64,000 nt of DNA from Thermofilum sp. GTDB lineage: Archaea > Thermoproteota > Thermoprotei > Thermofilales > Thermofilaceae. The notes below the pieces were generated by a model, which was given only the letters and a program-made list of their open reading frames with translations, did no database searches and was not told the DNA's origin. Shown one piece after another: positions 49,555 to 56,256 of this stretch. How positions within the stretch are numbered: position 1 is the stretch's first letter; each line of letters starts with the position of its first letter. The stretch lies in contig JAJHRM010000001.1 of the NCBI GenBank assembly GCA_020832965.1, positions 36,577 through 100,576 of the forward strand, read 5' to 3'. The translations under genes and the position numbers were made by a program.

Positions 49555-50256
49555 CTAGTAAGGGTTACCTACAATGCTCACCAGCTCACCATCGGACATT
49601 GTAACCACCGCATCAGCTACCCTGCTCAGCTCCCGGTCCACCACGTGAGATACAATGAGCACCGTTGCATCCCTCTCGCGAGCGTATTTATCCAGCAGTG
49701 ATATAATGCGTTCCCTCCCAGCGGGGTCAATACTTGAGAAAGGTTCATCCAGTAGTAGCACCAGCGGCTCCCTCACGAGAGCTCGTGCCAGAAAGGCTCT
49801 CTGCTGCTGACCCCCACTTAGCTTGCCAATAGGTTCATCCAGCAGGTTATCTATACCAAGTATCTCGGCCACGCTCCTAATCCTGTGCAAGTCTTCATGC
49901 GTTAAAGTGCTTGGAAAGCCTTTAATCGAGAGTAAACCCATACCAATGATTTGTTTGACGGTGTATGACTCGTAGGGGCTTCTCATGAAGTTTTGGGGGA
50001 GATAGCTGCATAGCTTCCTAGCTCTGTGTATCTTCCTGCTAGTCGTAAGCATACCTAGGAGTTCGACTGTGCCTTTAAGGGGTTTGAGGAGCCCTAAACA
50101 TGTTTCGAGTAGTGTAGTTTTGCCGGAGCCATTGGGCCCTGTGATGATCACTAACTTACCCTCGCCTATTAGCAGATTTACCTTCCTAAGGGCAGGTCTC
50201 TCCGCATCCTGGTAAGTTACGTAGACGTCTCTCAGCCCAATTCGAATAGCTCCCAT
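49555..50256 (-). CDS. Metal ABC transporter ATPase (ZnuC/MntA type)
   Basis: 233 residues with Walker A TGPNGSGKTTLLE, signature LSGGQQQRAFLARAL, Walker B LVLLLDEPFSSIDP and the switch His in LIVSHV. Energises the ABC-3 permease coded 3 bp downstream. Its start overlaps the FmdE-like gene by 25 bp. Confidence 0.94.
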   Translation of the reverse strand: MGAIRIGLRDVYVTYQDAERPALRKVNLLIGEGKLVIITGPNGSGKTTLLETCLGLLKPLKGTVELLGMLTTSRKIHRARKLCSYLPQNFMRSPYESYTVKQIIGMGLLSIKGFPSTLTHEDLHRIRSVAEILGIDNLLDEPIGKLSGGQQQRAFLARALVREPLVLLLDEPFSSIDPAGRERIISLLDKYARERDATVLIVSHVVDRELSRVADAVVTMSDGELVSIVGNPY

Positions 50257-50633
50257 TCTCTCAGCGCCTTGACGTAGCTTACAGCTTCATCTGTTGATTT
50301 AAAACTTGATAGCTTGCTGAGCACCTCCCTCTTTAGCCTGAGCTTTAACGTCTCTCCCGTCTCACTATTGGTGAATATGAACTCGAAATCCTCTTTGTCC
50401 TCGACGGTTATGTTTCCCTTGCCTAAGGTGCAGCAAGCTGAAGCCTGCACGCCATCGATACTGCATGAAAAAGGTATTTTGCATGGTACTTTGACGATGC
50501 ATCGAAGGTCGTGGAAATCGCCGGGTTTCAGCCTATCCCTAGCTATTTGCCCAGCCCTATAGCCTATCACCAGCCATGGACCTAGGTGGCCGTGAAACCT
50601 TGATGCTTCATCGATTGTTAAACCATAGCTCAC
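50232..50633 (-). CDS. FmdE-like protein within a metal-transport operon
   Basis: 133 residues. HGHLGPWLVIGYRAG matches the HGHLCPG motif of the FmdE family, with Cys to Gly-Pro changes, and a later CSIDGVQASACCTLGKGN motif resembles the metal-site region of the family. FmdE proteins are small and metal-binding; the role with formylmethanofuran dehydrogenase is not established for members outside methanogens. It lies between binding protein and ATPase genes and overlaps both, so it is probably part of metal handling here. Confidence 0.78.
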   Translation of the reverse strand: MSYGLTIDEASRFHGHLGPWLVIGYRAGQIARDRLKPGDFHDLRCIVKVPCKIPFSCSIDGVQASACCTLGKGNITVEDKEDFEFIFTNSETGETLKLRLKREVLSKLSSFKSTDEAVSYVKALREWELFELG

Positions 50634-51664
50634 CCCTTTACACCTTTTAGCTTTATGAGAGCTATTGCTAGGGCTACGATTAGGATGGTGTTGAGTACCG
50701 CAGAGATGGACAGGTACATTGCTAGCGTGTCAACATCCTTCCTGAGCTTTAGGTTCTGGTCGCGTAGCGCTTCCACAGCGCTGGTGAGCATCTCTATAGT
50801 GCTGGTGGCATTAGCAGCCTGGCTACGTGCCTCGACAGCAACCTTTACACTTTTTAAAGCATTTGCCAGTAGTTTAGCGTTGTATACCCACATGCTTGTC
50901 ACGTTGGAGATTTCAGGCGCAGCCTTTGGGAAGTTGTGAAGAGCTACTTCAACTGCTCCCACTTCTCTTGCTATCTTCATGCCCAGCTCCACGCCGCTAG
51001 GTAAATTGTCGATTACCAGGAGGGCGCGTGCCTGTGTAGCGTTGTTCACAACGCTGCTATACTCCTTAAGAGATACTGTCTCGGGAGGACCATACGATGC
51101 GACAACTTTGAATCCCAGGTAGCTGATGTAAGAACCTTGCCATCTCATGACGACTACGGGTGTCCCCTCGAACCCGTTCTCCTTTGAGTAATTCTTTAGG
51201 TATTGGGCCACCCGGTCTATGGCTTCTAGCGATCTGTTTAACCGCTCATCGACGGGTACATTTAAGTCCCTCTTGAGGACGTCCGCAACTTGAATGTAGC
51301 AGTTTTTCAAATCAGTGGGGGTACTCCAAGATCTGCAGAGGCCTTTAAAGACCCGCGCCTTAGATCCACTGGCGCTTACTAGCTTATCAATCCATGGCTC
51401 AATACTATGTGATAGTACTAGTGCGGCTTTCGTAAGCTTCTCGGCATCACTCGGCTTAACATCGTAGTGTGCTGGGCACACCGATGGTAAAGCTATGTAC
51501 TCAACTGTAACCTGGTCGCCTGCCAAATCCTCAACTATTGAGGCTAGAACCGTAGTAGAAGCCACTACAACGGGTTTCTCAGGTTGAGCGTCAACTACCA
51601 TCACCACCACGGCTAAAAGCAGTACTAAAGCAGCCAGTAAGAGGCTTAACCCCTTCCCTCTCAT
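50630..51664 (-). CDS. Metal ABC transporter substrate-binding protein (ZnuA type)
   Basis: 344 residues. N-terminal signal or anchor (GLSLLLAALVLLLAVVVMVV), mature start near VVVASTTVLASIVEDLAGD, then the family's first metal histidine in PAHYDVKPSD and a second in SHSIEPWIDKL. A C-terminal membrane helix (YLSISAVLNTILIVALAIAL) tethers it to the cell surface, usual for archaeal binding proteins. First gene of the operon. Zinc versus manganese or another metal is not decided. Confidence 0.88.
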   Translation of the reverse strand: MRGKGLSLLLAALVLLLAVVVMVVDAQPEKPVVVASTTVLASIVEDLAGDQVTVEYIALPSVCPAHYDVKPSDAEKLTKAALVLSHSIEPWIDKLVSASGSKARVFKGLCRSWSTPTDLKNCYIQVADVLKRDLNVPVDERLNRSLEAIDRVAQYLKNYSKENGFEGTPVVVMRWQGSYISYLGFKVVASYGPPETVSLKEYSSVVNNATQARALLVIDNLPSGVELGMKIAREVGAVEVALHNFPKAAPEISNVTSMWVYNAKLLANALKSVKVAVEARSQAANATSTIEMLTSAVEALRDQNLKLRKDVDTLAMYLSISAVLNTILIVALAIALIKLKGVKG

Positions 51665-51747
51665 ACAGGTAGCATTTAACTGGTTTTTAATAAATCTTGC
51701 GGTAATATGATAATATCTTTTTTGCTTCCATGGACATTACCCCCTCT

Positions 51748-51755
51748 AGCGCGCC
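51748..51755. repeat. AGCGCGCC partial palindrome
   Basis: Partial copy at the start of a palindrome-rich gap (51665-52220) that holds no intact gene. Confidence 0.4.
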
Positions 51756-51905
51756 ATTGATCAGGCGAGGAAGCTAAAAGCGAGATTATAATCCCCGGGT
51801 TAATGAGACGCCCTCACCAGGTTTCCTGGGCTTCCCGGCCTGCTGCAAGCCCAAGAGGCTCTGGAGCTGAAGCGGGCTGTGTGCGTCCTCGAAAGTATAA
51901 ATATA

Positions 51906-51915
51906 AGCGCGCGCT
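51906..51915. repeat. AGCGCGCGCT palindrome, exact copy
   Basis: First of three spaced copies in this gap (51906, 51990, 52163). Confidence 0.85.
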
Positions 51916-51989
51916 GGAGATAAATCCTCAGATGATCAATTCTCCCTCGTTTATCTTCCCCGGAATGTATATTGAGCTTAGAAATTTGA

Positions 51990-51999
51990 GGCGCGCGCT
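51990..51999. repeat. GGCGCGCGCT palindrome variant before KH fragment
   Basis: One mismatch copy; the KH-domain fragment begins directly after it. Confidence 0.7.
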
Positions 52000-52164
52000 C
52001 GAAGATCCCCGGCAAGTACATCGACATCCTGGTCTTCGACGATGAGGTGCAGCTCTTCGTCCCCCCGGCAGCTCAGGGGCTGCGTCATCGGTAGAGGAGG
52101 GGCGACCATCAACAGGCTACAGCAGCTACTTGGCAGGCGCATCACCGTGATCGTTTCGCCATAG
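52000..52164 (+). pseudogene. KH-domain fragment between palindromes
   Basis: Reads KIPGKYIDILVFDDEVQLFV then PPAAQG and, after a frame change, GCVIGRGGATINRLQQLLGR with RITVIVSP and TAG. GxxIGxxGxxI is the KH-domain core, as at the end of archaeal PIN-KH ATPases. The stop codon is inside the next palindrome copy. Fragment of about 55 codons with one frameshift. Confidence 0.6.
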
Positions 52165-52172
52165 CGCGCGCT
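52163..52172. repeat. AGCGCGCGCT palindrome supplying stop of KH fragment
   Basis: Exact copy; TAG at 52162-52164 ends the KH-domain fragment. Confidence 0.85.
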
Positions 52173-52220
52173 GTAACCCCGCCCTAAGGAGGAGTAGCAC
52201 CTGGCGTGCGCTGCTAAAAG

Positions 52221-53252
52221 CTAGAGCTCGTATACTTCGTATTTTATTTTCCTTCGGTGCGAGTATAGGGCTTGGTAGACCGCCTCTATATTGTAGGTGT
52301 TTTCTTGGAGTATGTCGCCGAAGGGTATTGTGTAGCGCTTGCTGCCTATCACGTAGCCTACGTATGAGAAATCTAGTATGGCGCTGCTTGTGTGTAATGC
52401 CTCTGCGAGCTGTTTTTCTTCATAGGGGTCGGGGAGGAGGGTGCAGAGGACTATACCGGTGTTGAGGAGAGCGTATGCGCTTAGGACGTAGTGGAGGTTT
52501 GAGAGAGCCCAGGCTACTTGTGCTTCGCTGTGTGGAGGGGTTTTTAGCTGCACTATTTTTACCATGTAGCCCTGCGGCGGGGTGATTATCACTAGGTTTT
52601 CCAGCCTTACCGGCTTGACGTGATTCGTGTAGTGGTAGTTTAGTGTTTGATTCTTTATGTTTTTCCTCAGGGATAGTTCTGATAGCTTGAGGAAAGGCTG
52701 CCTAGTTAGTTCCGCCATTAGTTCCAAGTCTAAGCTGTCTACTTGTTTTAGCTGCTTCCCAATAGGCACATGTATCTTGGTCTTGGACTCGAGTAGCTGT
52801 GTAAGGCCGTTAGTCTTAGAGATGATTTTCCCGTTCGAAAGAACAGATAGCCTCGACGCGTATGGATTCCAGGAGAAGTAAGCGATGCTCCACATCTCAT
52901 GCGTGTCTATTTGCAGTATGTCTGCGAAGTCTTTCTCGCAACCTACAGGTATAAGTGCCCTTATTGCTAGGAGCTTTCTCTTCGACTCCGCGAAGAGAGT
53001 TTTTTCAATAATGAATGGTATGGGTTTCTCAAATACCTGCATGGAGAAGGGGGTGATCGCTAAATACTCTTTCAGTCCGATAGCCGAGTAGTCGAAGTTA
53101 CCCCTTAATTTGAAACCCTTCTTTTCCAGCCTCGAGATCAGCTTTGATGCATAAGACGATGTGGATTTGAGACTCCTAGCAATGTCAATATATTTCCTCG
53201 CGACGACCGCAGACTTTAATGCGTTGTATTCAAGCTCTCTCAGCCTTTGCAA
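52221..53252 (-). CDS. Lrp/MarR-like winged-helix transcription regulator
   Basis: 343 residues. The N-terminus carries a helix-turn-helix (DIARSLKSTSSYASKLISRL followed by EKKGFKLRG), and a second possible HTH lies near residue 185 (LTRQPFLKLSELSLRK). The C-terminal 200 residues are beta-alpha mixed and may sense a ligand or dimerise. It stands alone. Downstream are the KH scrap and palindromes; upstream the decayed TnpB tail and radA. Confidence 0.7.
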   Translation of the reverse strand: MQRLRELEYNALKSAVVARKYIDIARSLKSTSSYASKLISRLEKKGFKLRGNFDYSAIGLKEYLAITPFSMQVFEKPIPFIIEKTLFAESKRKLLAIRALIPVGCEKDFADILQIDTHEMWSIAYFSWNPYASRLSVLSNGKIISKTNGLTQLLESKTKIHVPIGKQLKQVDSLDLELMAELTRQPFLKLSELSLRKNIKNQTLNYHYTNHVKPVRLENLVIITPPQGYMVKIVQLKTPPHSEAQVAWALSNLHYVLSAYALLNTGIVLCTLLPDPYEEKQLAEALHTSSAILDFSYVGYVIGSKRYTIPFGDILQENTYNIEAVYQALYSHRRKIKYEVYEL

Positions 53253-53468
53253 ACCCTCATCCAGTAGTTGAGGTAACTTAAGCGTAATTTAATTTTTCGC
53301 TGAATCACGTGCACCTGCTGGATGGTTACGAATTCTCAGTCACTGGGGATCGATGGGCGCCGCGCACTCTGGCATCATGCATGCGTCGTCTCCATTGAGC
53401 ATCTATGACTCATTACATAAGAGAAACCTGGTAAGGGTAACACGAACGTGTGAAGCCAGCGCAGGCAG

Positions 53469-53690
53469 ATGGAACGGCTGGCGACAACCTATGAGATCAA
53501 TGGCATAGCCGCGTTTATAGTAAGCGAGGACGGCACAACGAGAACATGCGCTTACCATGGGTGCGGGTTTGCGAGGGTGCCTCAGGACTTGTCACGTGCC
53601 CACATAAACACATATGCACAGCGACGTGAACAGCGGATTGGACGTAATGGTGAGGAAGGGTGCGCGCATGTCGATACGCGCGTGCTACTT
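53469..53690 (+). pseudogene. Decayed TnpB zinc-finger and RuvC III tail
   Basis: One frame reads EINGIAAFIVSEDGTTRTCA YHGCGF; shifted frames then give GLVTCPHKH and HMHSDVNSGLDVMVRKGARM. Together they match the C-terminal zinc finger (CAYHGC...CP) and DxNxxLxxxxR part of an IS605/IS607-type TnpB, broken by at least two frameshifts. TGCGCGCA (53661-53668) and ACGCGCGT (53676-53683) overlap its end. The rest of 53253-53753 shows no gene before the radA promoter. Confidence 0.6.
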
Positions 53691-53711
53691 TCAACTTACA
53701 TTGACAACAAT

Positions 53712-53723
53712 GTTTTTATAATC
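53712..53723 (+). promoter_or_regulatory. TATA element for radA
   Basis: GTTTTTATAATC about 30-40 nt before the radA ATG at 53754. Confidence 0.45.
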
Positions 53724-53753
53724 ACTTGGCGATTTCACTTATAGTGTGTGGTA

Positions 53754-54824
53754 ATGCCTAGGAAGGAGAAGGCAAAGGTTGAGGAGGAGAAAACATTTGA
53801 GGGAGAGCTGGATGCCGAGAAGCTAGCGGAGGAAATCCTAGAGGAGGAATACATAGAGCCCTCTGAGGAAGTTGCGCCGGAGGGTGAAATCAGATTAGAG
53901 GACCTTGATGGGGTGGGCAGGATAACTGCCCAGAAGCTCAGGGCGGCTGGTTTCTACACTGTGCGTGACCTCGCGTTCGCGTCAGCGCATGAGCTCGCGG
54001 TTGTCCTCGGGTCTGAGGAGAGGGCAATAGCCATTATTAGGGCTGCACAGAAGCTGGTCAACAGGGGAGAAGAGTTTATCACTGCTAGGGCTCTCTTTGA
54101 GAGGAGGAAGAACCTCGAGTACATCAGTACTGGTGTCCGCAGCCTTGATGACTTGTTGGAGGGTGGTGTTGAGGTTGGTAGTATAACTGAGCTGATTGGT
54201 GAGTTTGGTGCAGGTAAGACTCAGATCTGCCACCAGCTAGCAGTGATGGTCCAGCTGCCCAAGGAGAGGGGAGGGCTGGGGGCGAGGGCGCTGTACGTGG
54301 ACACAGAGGGCACGTTCAGGCCAGAGAGGGTAGTACAGATAGCGAGGGCGAGGCAGCTAGACCCAGAAAAGACGCTGGAAAACATAATATACGCGAGGGC
54401 TTACAACAGCGATCACCAGATGCTTCTGGTTGATGAGGCGAAGAAGTACATTGAGAGCCAGAACATAAGGCTGATCGTTGTTGATAGTCTTATTAATCAC
54501 TTTAGAGCTGAGTATCCTGGGCGGGAGAACCTAGCCTCAAGGCAGCAGAAGCTTAACAGGCACATTAGCCAGCTGCATAGGCTTGCAAGCCTGTACAACT
54601 TGGCGATCGTCGTCACTAACCAGGTTATGTCGTCCCCGGACATCTTCTTCGGTAACCCGATGAAGCCTGCTGGCGGGAATATCATGGCGCATGGATGCAC
54701 CTACAGGATTTGGCTCAGGAAGGCGAAGGAGGGGAAGCGCATAGCCAGGATAATTGATAGCCCCAAGCACGCAGAGAAGGAGGTCGCATTCGCCATAACG
54801 GAGGACGGCGTTACTGACATATGA
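53754..54824 (+). CDS. radA: DNA repair and recombination protein RadA
   Basis: About 356 residues, canonical archaeal RecA/Rad51 recombinase. An acidic N-terminal stretch is followed by the helix-hairpin-helix domain (DLDGVGRITAQKLRAAGFYT), the ARALFERRK polymerisation motif, Walker A GEFGAGKTQICHQLA, YVDTEGTFRPERV, Walker B LIVVDSLINHFR, and L2 PAGGNIMAHG. Start at ATG 53754 although GTG 53748 is in frame. Followed 51 bp later by rps25e. Confidence 0.97.
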   Translation: MPRKEKAKVEEEKTFEGELDAEKLAEEILEEEYIEPSEEVAPEGEIRLEDLDGVGRITAQKLRAAGFYTVRDLAFASAHELAVVLGSEERAIAIIRAAQKLVNRGEEFITARALFERRKNLEYISTGVRSLDDLLEGGVEVGSITELIGEFGAGKTQICHQLAVMVQLPKERGGLGARALYVDTEGTFRPERVVQIARARQLDPEKTLENIIYARAYNSDHQMLLVDEAKKYIESQNIRLIVVDSLINHFRAEYPGRENLASRQQKLNRHISQLHRLASLYNLAIVVTNQVMSSPDIFFGNPMKPAGGNIMAHGCTYRIWLRKAKEGKRIARIIDSPKHAEKEVAFAITEDGVTDI

Positions 54825-54867
54825 GCGGAAAACTTTTTAGGCCGAATACCCCCTAGCCAGTACTGGG

Positions 54868-54875
54868 TGCGCGCT
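54868..54875. repeat. TGCGCGCT directly before rps25e start codon
   Basis: Partial palindrome abutting ATG 54876. Confidence 0.5.
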
Positions 54876-55244
54876 ATGGGAGGCAAGAAGAGGCCGACGA
54901 TATCGGCGCTTGAAAAGAGGGCTTCAAAGGAGGAGGCGAAGAAGAAGGAGGAGGCGAAGAAACCGCAGATGAAGCTTGAGGCATCCACCGGAAACTTGAC
55001 GGAGGTTTCACTGGAGCACGTAGTCAAGGAGATTAAGGGATTAAGGTATCTCACACCGTATGTTTTGGCTTCGAGGTTTTCGATCAAATTAAGCAGGGCT
55101 AAGAGGACGCTGAGAGAGCTGGAGCAGAGAGGAATAGTAGTCGCCCATGACAGGAATAGCAGAGTTCCAATCTATGTTCCAGCCGCACGCGCACGCGCTG
55201 CGCATGAGAAAGTAGCCCCACCGCAGCCTCCCGAAAGCTCATAG
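54876..55244 (+). CDS. rps25e: Small ribosomal subunit protein eS25
   Basis: 122 residues. The lysine- and alanine-rich N-terminus (MGGKKRPTISALEKRASKEE) and the winged-helix core (TPYVLASRFSIKLSRAKRTL, then RELEQRGIV) are those of eukaryote-type ribosomal protein S25. The Ala- and Pro-rich C-terminus is a little longer than average. It follows radA on the same strand and may be co-transcribed. Confidence 0.95.
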   Translation: MGGKKRPTISALEKRASKEEAKKKEEAKKPQMKLEASTGNLTEVSLEHVVKEIKGLRYLTPYVLASRFSIKLSRAKRTLRELEQRGIVVAHDRNSRVPIYVPAARARAAHEKVAPPQPPESS

Positions 55245-55292
55245 CCTAGTGGGAGCACCGCAGGTATAGGATGGAGGCTGAGGGGCTGCTCG

Positions 55293-56084
55293 CTAGGATA
55301 AGAAGATATCTGCTATGTTTTTGTCCTTTACGAGTTTCTTGGCGAACTCTACTAGTTCTTTTTTCGCGTTGACTACCTCGAGCTCGGATACTTCTACTAG
55401 CCCCTTTCTAGCTAGTTCGGCTACAACTTTCCTCGGCTCCCTCACCCCCATTCTAGACAGGTCGTCTAGTAGCCTGAGGAGACCAACGCTCCAGTATCTT
55501 CCAAGATACCTTACGGCAGCCTCGACTTCAGGGGTCAGTTGCATTTCTTTTATTGCCAGCGGCTCGGGGATCTTTTCGATTTGTTGGGGCTGAGCCTCCT
55601 GTGGGGGCAGCTGCACTTCCTGCGGTTTCTGCAGGGGTTCCTGGGGGGATGCCTCGCTTTTCTGGCTGCTGACCCCTTCGGCTTTCTCTGCAGCTGCGTA
55701 AGCCTCTGGCTCCTCCTGGGCTTCCTCACCACGCTCGAGAAATACTAGTAGGGATGGCCCCTTGGTGGTTTTCCGGGTAGCGGGTCTCCGCGGTCTCCTC
55801 TTCTCCTCGCGTACTTGCGCAGGCTTTAGGGGGGTGCTCTCCTGCACGTTCTCTACGTACTCTACCTGTCCTGGGATTTCGATGCGGAAGATTGGGTCAA
55901 TAATTTTTTTGTCTGCACTTGCCCTGTAACTTCCGGTTTTGAGGATCTCTTGAAGGAGTATGTAGAGAACAACCGAGGTCAATCCCTCCTTTCTGCCCCA
56001 TTCTGCCAACTCTTCAGCGTATACAGCTCCCCTTTGTTTTATGTAGTCTGAAAGTTTTCTCGTTAGTTCAGCTACCTCGTCCAT
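55293..56084 (-). CDS. Protein with two winged-helix-like ends and a disordered linker
   Basis: 263 residues. Residues 1-80 (AELTRKLSDYIKQRGAVYAE and EGLTSVVLYILLQEILKTG) and about 185-263 (YWSVGLLRLLDDLSRMGVRE then PRKVVAELARKGLVEVS) look like small winged-helix domains. Between them lie some 90 residues rich in Glu, Gln, Pro and Lys, predicted disordered. No enzymatic motif. Convergent with rps25e and divergent from lhr. Could be a chromatin- or replication-associated adaptor; I do not recognise a named family. Confidence 0.72.
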   Translation of the reverse strand: MDEVAELTRKLSDYIKQRGAVYAEELAEWGRKEGLTSVVLYILLQEILKTGSYRASADKKIIDPIFRIEIPGQVEYVENVQESTPLKPAQVREEKRRPRRPATRKTTKGPSLLVFLERGEEAQEEPEAYAAAEKAEGVSSQKSEASPQEPLQKPQEVQLPPQEAQPQQIEKIPEPLAIKEMQLTPEVEAAVRYLGRYWSVGLLRLLDDLSRMGVREPRKVVAELARKGLVEVSELEVVNAKKELVEFAKKLVKDKNIADIFLS

Positions 56085-56256
56085 TTCCCACTTTTAACTA
56101 TCTGCTGTGCATCTTTATTAAGATTTGGCGCGTTTACATAGCAATCCGCGTTTCTGCACCCTTTTATGTACGCTATGACATGAGGTTTCGTCGAGGATCA
56201 CGCGTGCTCTGCAGAGGTGCACCGAGGAAAAGGTTTCTTTTTTAAGGGGGATTCTC

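Noticed and set aside
25751..52172. CRISPR array built on the GC palindromes
   Set aside because: Copies are irregularly spaced over tens of kilobases, only 8-16 bp long, and the DNA between them has no constant spacer length.
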